Shown one piece after another: positions 36,118 to 50,168 of a stretch of 64,000 bases of DNA. Under the pieces are notes generated by a model. It saw only the letters and a program-made list of their open reading frames with translations, did no database searches and was not told the origin of the DNA. How positions within the stretch are numbered: position 1 is the first letter of the stretch; the number at the start of each line of letters is the position of its first letter. The stretch spans positions 684,001 to 748,000 of the forward strand of contig NC_064038.1 of NCBI RefSeq assembly GCF_932526225.1, in the 5' to 3' direction. The translations under genes and the position numbers were made by a program. This stretch comes from Nematostella vectensis. Lineage: Eukaryota; Cnidaria; Anthozoa; Actiniaria; Edwardsiidae.

Positions 36118-38124
36118 TACCTATTATTAAATAAGTTTGTAACATGTCTTTGTTTATTAAGCAAGGTCTATTTCTGAGACAAGCAAACTCAAGTAAGGCT
36201 GTTGAAATAACAGGTGAGTGTTAAAAGAAAAACAATTATCTGATTAGAAAACTACTGTAGATTCCTTTGCACCAAAATAAGAACAAACTTCATTTTGTTT
36301 GTTATTTATGAGGAACGAGATGAGCCCTACAAAGCCATAAAGAAATATGTATTGCTCATCTAAATTATACAAGTAAATGATAATATTAAAAAAGAACTAC
36401 TGTAAGTAATTAGAGTGGTTTTCATTAACCCGTGAAACAAAGTGTGATAGTTAAACGGTAATAGTTAGTAAAACACAAAAAAGAACAATAGAATCAGATC
36501 ACCACAAAGTGTAATACGCTAAAGCGTAGTTCACGGGTTAATGAAGGTTTTGACATTTCAACCTTACATCCACATGAAAGTAATGCCTAATATCGAGTGC
36601 CCTACAGTAAGTGTTTTGCAGTCAAGTTGTTTTCTGTTAGTAAGTAAAAAAATATTTTAAATAATAGTAATCATAGCTATGGTCACCACTTACACATATA
36701 GAACTTGTAATGACAAGAAAGAAAATATATATATATATGCAGTCAAACAACAGAATTGCATGATAACCTTGAATATATTGAATAAAGGACTGCAAAAAAC
36801 ATCTTTTGTACTAGTTGCTTGAATTGACCATTGGCTATTTTTAGCTGAATTCCCCTCCCCCTGTAAAAAAGAAAATAATAATAATAATAATAATAGAAGA
36901 AAACTAAAAAGAAAACAAATACAACAGAGACCCCCACCAACAATTTTGATTTTTTTTACTTTCCTTTAAAAGGGGAGTGTCATGGTTAAGAGATTTGCAA
37001 TAGCTCTAGAGCCCTGACACAATGAACTTCAGTGAAATTCTAATACTGACTTATGAGCTTTTGGTACATGTGGGAGACTTTAAACAAAACAAAAAAAATG
37101 ACCACAAACTGTCCATTAACATAGTTTTCTATATAATATTGCATATTATTTAATAAGGTATTGACAGCTTTTAAAAAGTTCAACTGTTTGTAGACACTTA
37201 AAAGCCTACAATAAACACTGACTCCAGACATGCGCAGTACTATGCTGCTGCCCCTTTAAAGTAAAATACAGATTTACTTAGTCAGCGTAGACAATATTGT
37301 GTATTTTGGCAATATTTTAATATGAATATGTCAATATTCTCCCCCCTTACGTCTTTATTTCTATTTATTTTATGCTTTTCACATGATACCAAAACAGCGT
37401 CTTTTTTCTTCGCTAATTCGATGTCATGTACACAATAAAAGAGATGCGCCCGTGCGCATGGCGAGTCCCCAAGGGACCCAAGACGCCCAAATAGACCTCT
37501 ATTTTTTGTCATCCACAATCTCGGCGAGCTGTGCGTGGCGTAACCGTATTACAGGCCTGGGATCCTGGTTATTGTCCTCCCCATTAATGCGCGGGTTGGG
37601 ATAACCTTGCAAGAGTGTTGTACAGCATATTCGCTCGGAAATATCGGTGCTTGGGGCCTTCGGGTTCTTTACAGCCTTCCGTAAAAGCCTTGTGCTGCCA
37701 TACCGATTGGGTAATCCGTATGTATGGTTTCCGTTTTGTTCTTCAGACCGGGTTCGATCCCAGGCCAATGGGCTTTTTTTTTTAATTCGTTTTTTTTTCT
37801 TTGTGCTGGACTTCCTTAATCCTGATAGGTTTTGCGCAAAAATAATAAAAAAAGTGAGTTTGCAAAATAAGCTTGCTAGATTTATTGATTATATGTATTC
37901 AATTTGTTCCTAGGAAGTTAACAAAAAACACAAAGCAAAGAGTTTGAGGAAGTAAACAAGTATGTGAACTTTAATGTTCTATTTGAAGGGGTGTATTTTG
38001 TACAGGGAAGCATACATAGAATGCTTAACTGGTGGAGAGGGAAGAGTTAAAAGTTTATTGAGCATAATTTCAACAATAGCAGAAGGAAGAGAGGGATACT
38101 CTCTTCATACAATATTGCAGTTGT
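36118..38124 (+). repeat. Monomer 19 (2007 bp), twin of monomer 1
   Basis: TTAA at 36425, B box at 37750. It carries every diagnostic variant of monomer 1, including GTGTATTTTGG, GGGGTGTATT and the GGATA hairpin loop. Unit length is identical and the offset is 36,117 bp. Confidence 0.97.
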
Positions 38125-40136
38125 TACCTATTATTAAATAAGTTTGTAACATGTCTTTGTTTATTAAGCAAGGTCTATTTCTGAGACAAGCAAACTCAAG
38201 TAAGGCTGTTGAAATAACAGGTGAGTGTTAAAAGAAAAACAATTATCTGATTAGAAAACTACTGTAGATTCCTTTGCACCAAAATAAGAACAAACTTCAT
38301 TTTTTTTTGTTATTTATGAGGAACGAGATGAGCTCTACAAAGCCATAAAGAAATATGTATTGCTCATCTAAATTATACAAGTAAATGATAATATTAAAAA
38401 AGAATTACTGTAAGTAATTAGAGTGGTTTTCATTAACCCGTGAAACAAAGTGTGATAGTTAAACGGTAATAGTTAGTAAAACACAAAAAAGAACAATAGA
38501 ATCAGATCACCACAAAGTGTAATACGCTAAAGCGTAGTTCACGGGTTAATGAAGGTTTTGACATTTCAACCTTATGTCCACATGAAAGTAATGCCTAATA
38601 TCGAGTGCCCTACAGTAAGTGTTTTGCAGTCAAGTTGTTTTCTGTTAGTAGGTAAAAAAATATTCTAAATAATAGTAATCATAGCTATGGTCACCACTTA
38701 CACATATAGAACTTGTAATGAAAAGAAAGAAAAAATATATATATATGCAGTCAAACAACAGAATTGCATGATAACCTTGAATATATTGAATAAAGGACTG
38801 CAAAAAACATCTTTTGTACTAGTTGCTTGAATTGACCCTTGGCTATTTTTAGCTGAATTCCCCTCCCCCTCTAAAAAAGAAAATAATAATAATAATAATA
38901 ATAATAGAAGAAAACTAAAAAGAAAACAAATACAACAGAGACCCCCAACAACAATTTTGATTTTTTTTTTACTTTCCTTTAAAAGGGGAGTGTCATGGTT
39001 CAGAGATTTGCAATAGCTCTAGAGCCCGGACACAATGAACTTTAGTGAAATTCTAATACTGACTTATGAGCTTTTGGTACATGTGGGAGACTTTAAACAA
39101 AACAAAAAAAATGACCACAAACTGTCCATTAACATAGTTTTCTATATAATATTGCATATTATTTAATAAGGTATTGACAGCTTTTAAAACGTTCAACTGT
39201 TTGTAGACACTTAAAAGCCTACAATAAACACTGACTCCAGACATGCGCAGTACTATGCTGCTGCCCCTTTAAAGTAAAATACAGCTTTACTTAGTCAGCG
39301 TAGACAATATTGTGGATTTTGGCAATATTTTAATATGAATATGTCAATATTCTCCCCCCTTACGTCTTTATTTCTATTTATTTTATGCTTTTCACATGAT
39401 ACCAAAATAGCGTCTTTTTTCTTCGCTAATTTGATGTCATGTACACAATAAAAGAGATGCGCCCGTGCGCATGGCGAGTCCCCAAGGGACCCAAGACGCC
39501 CAAATAGACCTCTATTTTTTGTCATCCACAATCTCGGCGAGCTGTGCGTGGCGTAACCGTATTACAGGCCTGGGATCCGGGTTATTGTCCTCCCCATTAA
39601 TGCGCGGGTTGGGATAACCTTGCAAGAGTGTTGTACAGCAATTCGCTCGGAAATATCGGTGCTTGGGGCCTTCGGGTTCTTTACAGCCTTCCGTAAAAGC
39701 CTTGTGCTGCCATACCGATTGGGTAATCCGTATGTATGGTTTCCGTTTTGTTCTTCAGACCGGGTTCGATCCCAGGCCAATGGGCTTTTTTTTTAATTCG
39801 TTTTTTTTTTCTTTGTGCTGGACTTCCTTAATCCTGATAGGTTTTGCGCAAAAATAATAAAAAAAGTGAGTTTGCAAAATAAGCTTGCTAGATTTATTGA
39901 TTATATGTATTCAATTTGTTCCTAGGAAGTTAACAAAAAACACAAAGCAAAGAGTTTGAGGAAGTAAACAAGTATGTGAACTTTAATGTTCTATTTGAAG
40001 GTGTGCATTTTGTACAGGGAAGCATACATAGAATGCTTAACTGGTGGAGAGGGAAGAGGTAAAAGTTTATTGAGCATAATTTCAACAATAGCAGGGGGAA
40101 GAGAGGGGCACTCTCTTCATACAATATTGCAGTTGT
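38125..40136 (+). repeat. Monomer 20 (2012 bp), twin of monomer 2
   Basis: TTAA at 38433, B box at 39762. It shares ACCTTATGTCC, GCCCGGACAC, AAAACGTTC, GATCCGGG and CAGCAATTCG with monomer 2. It differs by a left T run of nine instead of ten and a longer T run near 39801, which together leave the length unchanged. Confidence 0.97.
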
Positions 40137-42140
40137 TACCTATTATTAAATAAGTTTGTAACATGTCTTTGTTTATTAAGCAAGGTCTATTTCTGAGACA
40201 AGCAAACTCAAGTAAGGCTGTTGAAATAACAGGTGAGTGTTAAAAGAAAAACAATTATCTGATTAGAAAACTACTGTAGATTCCTTTGCACCAAAATAAG
40301 AACAAACTTCATTTTGTTTGTTATTTATGAGGAACGAGATGAGCTCTACAAAGCCATAAAGAAATATGTATTGCTCATCTAAATTATACAAGTAAATGAT
40401 AATATTAAAAAAGAACTACTGTAAGTAATTGGAGTGGTTTTCATTAACCCGTGAAACAAAGTGTGATAGTTAAACGGTAATAGTTAGTAAAACACAAAAA
40501 AGAACAATAGAATCAGATCACCACAAAGTGTAATACGCTAAAGCGTAGTTCACGGGTTAATGAAGGTTTTGACATTTCAACATTACATCCACATGAAAGT
40601 AATGCCTAATATCGAGTGCCCTACAGTAAGTGTTTTGCAGTCAAGTTGTTTTCTGTTAGTAGGTAAAAAAATATTCTAAATAATAGTAATCATAGCTATG
40701 GTCACCACTTACACATATAGAACTTGTAATGAAAAGAAAGAAAAAAAATACATATATGCAGTCAAACAACAGAATTGCATGATAACCTTGAATATATTGA
40801 ATAAAGGACTGCAAAAAACATCTTTTGTACTAGTTGCTTGAATTGACCATTAGCTATTTTTAGCTGAATTCCCCTCCCCCTCTAAAAAGGAAAATAATAA
40901 TAATAATAATAGAAGAAAACTAAAAAGAAAACAAATACAACAGAGACCCCCACCAACAATTTTGATTTTTTTTACTTTCCTTTAAAAGGGGAGTGTCATT
41001 GTTAAGAGATTTGCAATAGCTCTAGAGCCCTGACACAATGAACTTCAGTGAAATTCTAATACTGACTTATGAGCTTTTGGTACATGTGGGAGACTTTAAA
41101 CAAAACAAAAAAAATGACCACAAACTGTCCATTAAAATAGTTTTCTATATAATATTGCATATTATTTAATAAGGTATTGACAGCTTTTAAAAAGTTCAAC
41201 TGTTTGTAGACACTTAAAAGCCTACAATAAACACTGACTCCAGACATGCGCAGTACTATGCTGCTGCCCCTTTAAAGTAAAATACAGCTTTACTTAGTCA
41301 GCGTAGACAATATTGTGGATTTTGTCAATATTTTAATATGAATATGTCAATATTCTCCCCCCTTACGTCTTTATTTCTATTTATTTTATGCTTTTCACAT
41401 GATACCAAAACAGCGTCTTTTTTCTTCGCTAATTTGATGTCATGTACACAATAAAAGAGATGCGCCCGTGCGCATGGCGAGTCCCCAAGGGACCCAAGAC
41501 GCCCAAATAGACCTCTATTTTTTGTCATCCACAATCTCGGCGAGCTGTGCGTGGCGTAACCGTATTACAGGCCTGGGATCCTGGTTATTGTCCTCCCCAT
41601 TAATGCGCGGGTTGGGATAACCTTGCAAGAGTGTTGTACAGCATATTCGCTCGGAAATATCGGTGCTTGGGGCCTTCGGGTTCTTTACAGCCTTCCGTAA
41701 AAGCCTTGTGCTGCCATACCGATTGGGTAATCCGTATGTATGGTTTCCGTTTTGTCCTTCAGACCGGGTTCGATCCTAAGCCAATGGGCTTTTTTTTTTA
41801 ATTCGTTTTTTTTTCTTTGTGCTGGACTTCCTTAATCCTGATAGGTTTTGCGCAAAAATAATAAAAAAAGTGAGTTTGCAAAATAAGCTTGCTAGATTTA
41901 TTGATTATATGTATTCAATTTGTTCCTAGGAAGTTAACAAAAAACACAAAGCAAAGAGTTTGAGGAAGTAAACAAGTATGTGAACTTTAATATTCTGTTT
42001 GAAGGGGTGCATTTTGTACAGGGAAGCATACATAGAATGCTTAACTGGTGGAGAGGGAAGAGGTAAAAGTTTATTGAGCATAATTTCAACAATAGCAGGG
42101 GGAAGAGAGGGGCACTCTCTTCATACAATATTGCAGTTGT
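40137..42140 (+). repeat. Monomer 21 (2004 bp), twin of monomer 3
   Basis: TTAA at 40444, B box at 41766. Shares CAACATTACATCC, CCATTAGCTA, GTCCTTCAG and GATCCTAAGCC with monomer 3. It differs at TTAGTAGGTAAA (monomer 3 has TTAGTAAGTAAA), GTCATTGTTAAG near 40996 and GATTTTGTCAAT near 41320. Confidence 0.97.
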
Positions 42141-44145
42141 TACCTATTATTAAATAAGTTTGTAACATGTCTTTGTTTATTAAGCAAGGTTTATTTCTGA
42201 GACAAGCAAACTCAAGTAAGGCTGTTGAAATAACCGGTGAGTGTTAAAAGAAAAACAATTATCTGATTAGAAAACTACTGTAGATTCCTTTGCACCAAAA
42301 TAAGAACAAACTTCATTTTGTTTGTTATTTATGAGGAATGAGATGAGCCCTACAAAGCCATAAAGAAATATGTATTGCTCATCTAAATTATACAAGTAAA
42401 TGATAATATTAAAAAAGAACTACTGTAAGTAATTAGAGTGGTTTTCATTAACCCGTGAAACAAAGTGTGATAGTTAAACGGTAATAGTTAGTAAAACACA
42501 AAAAAGAACAATAGAATCAGATCACCACAAAGTGTAATACGCTAAAGCGTAGTTCACGGGTTAATGAAGGTTTTGACATTTCAACCTTACATCCACATGA
42601 AAGTAATGCCTAATATCGAGTGCCCTACAGTAAGTGTTTTGCAGTCAAGTTGTTTTCTGTTAGTAGGTAAAAAAATATTCTAAATAATAGTAATCATAGC
42701 TATGGTCACCACTTACACATATAGAACTTGTAATGAAAAGAAAGAAAATATATATATATATATATGCAGTCAAACAACAGAATTGCATGATAACCTTGAA
42801 TATATTGAATAAAGGACTGCAAAAAACATCTTTTGTACTAGTTGCTTGAATTGACCATTGGCTATTTTTAGCTGAATTCCCCTCCCCCTCTAAAAAAGAA
42901 AATAATAATAATAGAAGAAAACTAAAAAGAAAACAAATACAACAGAGACCCCCACCAACAATTTTGATTTTTTTTTACTTTCCTTTAAAAGGGGAGTGTC
43001 ATGGTTAAGAGATTTGCAATAGCTCTAGAGCCCTGACACAATGAACTTCAGTGAAATTCTAATACTGACTTATGAGCTTTTGGTACATGTGGGAGACTTT
43101 AAACAAAACAAAAAAAAATGACCACAAACTGTCCATTAACATAGTTTTCTATATAATATTGCATATTATTTAATAAGGTATTGACAGCTTTTAAAAAGTT
43201 CAACTGTTTGTAGACACTTAAAAGCCTACAATAAACACTGACTCCAGACATGCGCAGTACTATGCTGCTGCCCCTTTAAAGTAAAATACAGCTTTACTTA
43301 GTCAGCGTAGACAATATTGTGGATTTTGTCAATATTTTAATATGAATATGTCAATATTCTCCCCCCTTACGTCTTTATTTCTATTTATTTTATGCTTTTC
43401 ACATGATACCAAAACAGCGTCTTTTTTCTTCGCTAATTTGATGTCATGTACACAATAAAAGAGATGCGCCCGTGCGCATGGCGAGTCCCCAAGGGACCCA
43501 AGACGCCCAAATAGACCTCTATTTTTTGTGATCCACAATCTCGGCGAGCTGTGCGTGGCGTAACCGTATTACAGGCCTGGGATCCTGGTTATTGTCCTCC
43601 CCATTAATGCGCGAGTTGGGATAACCTTGCAAGAGTGTTGTACAGCATATTCGCTCGGAAATATCGGTGCTTGGGGCCTTCGGGTTCTTTACAGCCTTCC
43701 GTAAAAGCCTTGTGCTGCCATACTGATTGGGTAATCCGTATGTATGGTTTCCGTTTTGTTCTTCAGACCGGGTTCGATCCCAGGACAATGGGCTTTTTTT
43801 TTTTAATTCGTTTTTTTTTCTTTGTGCTGGACTTCCTTAATCCTGATAGGTTTTGCGCAAAAATAATAAAAAAAGTGAGTTTGCAAAATAAGCTTGCTAG
43901 ATTTATTGATTATATGTATTCAATTTGTTCCTAGGAAGTTAACAAAAAACACAAAGCAAAGAGTTTGAGGAAGTAAACAAGTATGTGAACTTTAATGTTC
44001 TATTTGAAGGGGTGCATTTTGTACAGGGAAGCATACATAGAATGCTTAACTGGTGGAGAGGGAAGAGGTAAAAGTTTATTGAGCATAATTTCAACAATAG
44101 CAGGGGGAAGAGAGGGGCACTCTCTTCATACAATATTGCAGTTGT
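42141..44145 (+). repeat. Monomer 22 (2005 bp), twin of monomer 4
   Basis: TTAA at 42448, B box at 43770. Shares ATAACCGGTGAG, GGAATGAG, the short TAA run and ATACTGATTGG with monomer 4. Private changes: AAGGTTTATTTC near 42186 and TTTGTGATCCAC near 43526. Confidence 0.97.
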
Positions 44146-46154
44146 TACCTATTATTAAATAAGTTTGTAACATGTCTTTGTTTATTAAGCAAGGTCTATT
44201 TCTGAGACAAGCAAACTCAAGTAAGGCTGTTGAAATAACAGGTGAGTGTTAAAAGAAAAACAATTGTCTGATTAGAAAACTACTGTAGATTCCTTTGCAC
44301 CAAAATAAGAACAAACTTCATTTTGTTTGTTATTTATGAGTAACGAGATGAGCTCTACAAAGCCATAAAGAAATATGTATTGCTCATCTAAATTATACAA
44401 GTAAATGATAATATTAAAAAAGAACTACTGTAAGTAATTAGAGTGGTTTTCATTAACCCGTGAAACAAAGTGTGATAGTTAAACGGTAATAGTTAGTAAA
44501 ACACAAAAAAGAACAATAGAATCAGATCACCACAAAGTGTAATACGCTAAAGCGTAGTTCACGGGTTAATGAAGGTTTTGACATTTCAACCTTACGTCCA
44601 CATGAAAGTAATGCCTAATATCGAGTGCCCTACAGTAAGTGTTTTGCAGTCAAGTTGTTTTCTGTTAGTAGGTAAAAAAATATTCTAAATAATAGTAATC
44701 ATAGCTATGGTCACCACATACACATATAGAACTTGTAATGAAAAGAAAGAAAAAATATATATATATGCAGTCAAACAACAGAATTGCATGATAACCTTGA
44801 ATATATTGAATAAAGGACTGCAAAAAACATCTTTTGTACTAGTTGCTTGAATTGACCCTTGGCTATTTTTAGCTGAATTCCCCTCCCCCTCTAAAAAAGA
44901 AAATAATAATAATAATAATAATAGAAGAAAACTAAAAAGAAAACAAATACAACAGAGACCCCCACCAACAATTTTGATTTTTTTTTTACTTTCCTTTAAA
45001 AGGGGAGTGTCATGGTTAAGAGATTTGCAATAGCTCTAGAGCCCTGACACAATGAACTTCAGTGAAATTCTAATACTGACTTATGAGCTTTTGGTACATG
45101 TGGGAGACTTTAAACAAAACAAAAAAAAATGACCACAAACTGTCCATTAACATAGTTTTCTATATAATATTGCATATTATTTAATAAGGTATTGACAGCT
45201 TTTAAAAAGTTCAACTGTTTGTAGACACTTAAAAGCCTACAATAAACACTGACTCCAGACATGCGCAGTACTATGCTGCTGCCCCTTTAAAGTAAAATAC
45301 AGCTTTACTTAGTCAGCGTAGACAATATTGTGGATTTTGGCAATATTTTAATATGAATATGTCAATATTCTCCCCCCTTACGTCTTTATTTCTATTTATT
45401 TTATGCTTTTCACATGATACCAAAACAGCGTCTTTTTTCTTCGCTAATTTGATGTCATGTACACAATAAAAGAGATGCGCCCGTGCGCATGGCGAGTCCC
45501 CAAGAGACCCAAGACGCCCAAATAGACCTCTATTTTTTGTTATCCACAATCTCGGCGAGCTGTGCGTGGCGTAACCGTATTACAGGCCTGGGATCCTGGT
45601 TATTGTCCTCCCCATTAATGCGCGAGTTGGGATAACCTTGCAAGAGTGTTGTACAGCATATTCGCTCGGAAATATCGGTGCTTGGGGCCTTCGGGTTCTT
45701 TACAGCCTTCCGTAAAAGCCTTGTGCTGCCATACCGATTGGGTAATCCGTATGTATGGTTTCCGTTTTGTTCTTCAGACCGGGTTCGATCCCAGGCCAAT
45801 GGGCTTTTTTTTTAATTCGTTTTTTTTTCTTTGTGCTGGACTTCCTTAATCCTGATAGGTTTTGCGCAAAAATAATAAAAAAAGTGAGTTTGCAAAATAA
45901 GCTTGCTAGATTTATTGATTATATGTATTCAATTTGTTCCTAGGAAGTTAACAAAAAACACAAAGCAAAGAGTTTGAGGAAGTAAACAAGTATGTGAACT
46001 TTAATGTTCTATTTGAAGGGGTGCATTTTGTACAGGGAAGCATACATAGAATGCTTAACTGGTGGAGAGGGAAGAGGTAAAAGTTTATTGAGCATAATTT
46101 CAACAATAGCAGGGGGAAGAGAGGGGCACTCTCTTCATACAATATTGCAGTTGT
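44146..46154 (+). repeat. Monomer 23 (2009 bp), twin of monomer 9
   Basis: TTAA at 44453, B box at 45781. The partner switches here: variants ACAATTGTCTG, TGAGTAACGAG, CCAAGAGACC and GCGCGAGTT match monomer 9 at 28,092 bp rather than monomer 5. Confidence 0.97.
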
Positions 46155-48159
46155 TACCTATTATTAAATAAGTTTGTAACATGTCTTTGTTTATTAAGCA
46201 AGGTCTATTTCTGAGACAAGCAAACTCAAGTAAGGCTGTTGAAATAACAGGTGAGTGTTTAAAGAAAAACAATTGTCTGATTAGAAAACTACTGTAGATT
46301 CCTTTGCACCAAAATAAGAACAAACTTCATTTTGTTTGTTATTTATGAGTAACGAGATGAGCTCTACAAAGCCATAAAGAAATATGTATTGCTCATCTAA
46401 ATTATACAAGTAAATGATAATATTAAAAAAGAACTACTGTAAGTAATTAGAGTGGTTTTCATTAACCCGTGAAACAAAGTGTGATAGTTAAACGGTAATA
46501 GTTAGTAAAACACAAAAAAGAACAATAGAATCAGATCACCACAAAGTGTAATACGCTAAAGCGTAGTTCACGGGTTAATGAAGGTTTTGACATTTCAACC
46601 TTACGTCCACATGAAAGTAATGCCTAATATCGAGTGCCCTACAGTAAGTGTTTTGCAGTCAAGTTGTTTTCTGTTAGTAGGTAAAAAAATATTCTAAATA
46701 ATAGTAATCATAGCTATGGTCACCACATACACATATAGAACTTGTAATGAAAAGAAAGAAAAAATATATATATATGCAGTCAAACAACAGAATTGCATGA
46801 TAACCTTGAATATATTGAATAAAGGACTGCAAAAAACATCTTTTGTACTAGTTGCTTGAATTGACCCTTGGCTATTTTTAGCTGAATTCCCCTCCCCCTC
46901 TAAAAAAGAAAATAATAATAATAATAATAGAAGAAAAATAAAAAGAAAACAAATACAACAGAGACCCCCACCAACAATTTTGATTTTTTTTTACTTTCCT
47001 TTAAAAGGGGAGTGTCATGGTTAAGAGATTTGCAATAGCTCTAGAGCCCTGACACAATGAACTTCAGTGAAATTCTAATACTGACTTATGAGCTTTTGGT
47101 ACATGTGGGAGACTTTAAACAAAACAAAAAAAATGACCACAAACTGTCCATTAACATAGTTTTCTATATAATATTGCATATTATTTAATAAGGTATTGAC
47201 AGCTTTTAAAAAGTTCAACTGTTTGTAGACACTTAAAAGCCTACAATAAACACTGACTCCAGACATGCGCAGTACTATGCTGCTGCCCCTTTAAAGTAAA
47301 ATACAGCTTTACTTAGTCAGCGTAGACAATATTGTGGATTTTGGCAATATTTTAATATGAATATGTCAATATTCTCCCCCCTTACGTCTTTATTTCTATT
47401 TATTTTATGCTTTTCACATGATACCAAAACAGCGTCTTTTTTCTTCGCTAATTTGATGTCATGTACACAATAAAAGAGATGCGCCCGTGCGCATGGCGAG
47501 TCCCCAAGGGACCCAAGACGCCCAAATAGACCTCTATTTTTTGTCATCCACAATCTCGGCGAGCTGTGCGTGGCGTAAACGTATTACATGCCTGGGATCC
47601 TGGTTATTGTCCTCCCCATTAATGCGCGGGTTGGGATAACCTTGCAAGAGTGTTGTACAGCATATTCGCTCGGAAATATCGGTGCTTGGGGCCTTCGGGT
47701 TCTTTACAGCCTTCCGTAAAAGCCTTGTGCTGCCATACCGATTGGGTAATCCGTATGTATGGTTTTCGTTTTGTTCTTCAGACCGGGTTCGATCCCAGGC
47801 CAATGGGCTTTTTTTTTTAATTCGTTTTTTTTTCTTTGTGCTGGACTTCCTTAATCCTGATAGGTTTTGCGCAAAAATAATAAAAAAAGTGAGTTTGCAA
47901 AATAAGCTTGCTAGATTTATTGATTATATGTATTCAATTTGTTCCTAGGAAGTTAACAAAAAACACAAAGCAAAGAGTTTGAGGAAGTAAACAAGTATGT
48001 GAACTTTAATGTTCTATTTGAAGGGGTGCATTTTGTACAGGGAAGCATACATAGAATGCTTAACTGGTGGAGAGGGAAGAGGTAAAAGTTTATTGAGCAT
48101 AATTTCAACAATAGCAGGGGGAAGAGAGGGGCACTCTCTTCATACAATATTGCAGTTGT
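46155..48159 (+). repeat. Monomer 24 (2005 bp), twin of monomer 10
   Basis: TTAA at 46462, B box at 47785. Shares GTAAACGTATTACATGCC and GAAAAATAAAAAG with monomer 10. It differs at GAGTGTTTAAAG near 46254 and at GTAAATGATAATATT, where monomer 10 has the private form. Confidence 0.97.
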
Positions 48160-50168
48160 TACCTATTATTAAATAAGTTTGTAACATGTCTTTGTTTATT
48201 AAGCAAGGTCTATTTCTGAGACAAGCAAACTCAAGTAAGGCTGTTGAAATAACAGGTGAGTGTTAAAAGAAAAACAATTGTCTGATTAGAAAACTACTGT
48301 AGATTCCTTTGCACCAAAATAAGAACAAACTTCATTTTGTTTGTTATTTATGAGTAACGAGATGAGCTCTACAAAGCCATAAAGAAATATGTATTGCTCA
48401 TCTAAATTATACAAGTAAATGATAATATTAAAAAAGAACTACTGTAAGTAATTAGAGTGGTTTTCATTAACCCGTGAAACAAAGTGTGATAGTTAAACGG
48501 TAATAGTTAGTAAAACACAAAAAAGAACAATAGAATCAGATCACCACAAAGTGTAATACGCTAAAGCGTAGTTCACGGGTTAATGAAGGTTTTGACATTT
48601 CAACCTTACGTCCACATGAAAGTAATGCCTAATATCGAGTGCCCTACAGTAAGTGTTTTGCAGTCAAGTTGTTTTCTGTTAGTAGGTAAAAAAATATTCT
48701 AAATAATAGTAATCATAGCTATGGTCACCACATACACATATAGAACTTGTAATAAAAAGAAAGAAAAAATATATATATATGCAGTCAAACAACAGAATTG
48801 CATGATAACCTTGAATATATTGAATAAAGGACTGCAAAAAACATCTTTTGTACTAGTTGCTTGAATTGACCCTTGGCTATTTTTAGCTGAATTCCCCTCC
48901 CCCTCTAAAAAAGAAAATAATAATAATAATAATAATAGAAGAAAACTAAAAAGAAAACAAATACAACAGAGACCCCCACCAACAATTTTGATTTTTTTTT
49001 TACTTTCCTTTAAAAGGGGAGTGTCATGGTTAAGAGATTTGCAATAGCTCTAGAGCCCTGACACAATGAACTTCAGTGAAATTCTAATACTGACTTATGA
49101 GCTTTTGGTACATGTGGGAGACTTTAAACAAAACAAAAAAAATGACCACAAACTGTCCATTAACATAGTTTTCTATATAATATTGCATATTATTTAATAA
49201 GGTATTGACAGCTTTTAAAAAGTTCAACTGTTTGTAGACACTTAAAAGCCTACAATAAACACTGACTCCAGACATGCGCAGTACTATGCTGCTGCCCCTT
49301 TAAAGTAAAATACAGCTTTACTTAGTCAGCGTAGACAATATTGTGGATTTTGGCAATATTTTAATATGAATATGTCAATATTCTCCCCCCTTACGTCTTT
49401 ATTTCTATTTATTTTATGCTTTTCACATGATACCAAAACAGCGTCTTTTTTCTTCGCTAATTTGATGTCATGTACACAATAAAAGAGATGCGCCCGTGCG
49501 CATGGCGAGTCCCCAAGGGACCCAAGACGCCCAAATAGACCTCTATTTTTTGTTATCCACAATCTCGGCGAGCTGTGCGTGGCGTAACCGTATTACAGGC
49601 CTGGGATCCTGGTTATTGTCCTCCCCATTAATGCGCGAGTTGGGATAACCTTGCAAGAGTGTTGTACAGCATATTCGCTCGGAAATATCGGTGCTTGGGG
49701 CCTTCGGGTTCTTTACAGCCTTCCGTAAAAGCCTTGTGCTGCCATACCGATTGGGTAATCCGTATGTATGGTTTTCGTTTTGTTCTTCAGACCGGGTTCG
49801 ATCCCAGGCCAATGGGCTTTTTTTTTTAATTCGTTTTTTTTTCTTTGTGCTGGACTTCCTTAATCCTGATAGGTTTTGCGCAAAAATAATAAAAAAAGTG
49901 AGTTTGCAAAATAAGCTTGCTAGATTTATTGATTATATGTATTCAATTTGTTCCTAGGAAGTTAACAAAAAACACAAAGCAAAGAGTTTGAGGAAGTAAA
50001 CAAGTATGTGAACTTTAATGTTCTATTTGAAGGGGTGCATTTTGTACAGGGAAGCATACATAGAATGCTTAACTGGTGGAGAGGGAAGAGGTAAAAGTTT
50101 ATTGAGCATAATTTCAACAATAGCAGGGGGAAGAGAGGGGCACTCTCTTCATACAATATTGCAGTTGT
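48160..50168 (+). repeat. Monomer 25 (2009 bp), twin of monomer 11
   Basis: TTAA at 48467, B box at 49794. Shares TGAGTAACGAG, TTGTTATCC, GCGCGAGTT and GGTTTTCG with monomer 11. One private change is GTAATAAAAAGAAAG near 48750, and it is one base shorter in an A run. Confidence 0.97.

Larger units (their letters stand above)
36118..44145 (+). repeat. Higher-order block: monomers 19-22 repeat monomers 1-4
   Basis: Four consecutive units match 1-8028 in order, in exact unit lengths (2007, 2012, 2004, 2005) and in private variants. The offset is 36,117 bp at the unit starts. The few differences seen are single bases and homopolymer lengths. The correspondence ends at about 44,146, where the next unit matches monomer 9 instead of monomer 5. 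Confidence 0.9.
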
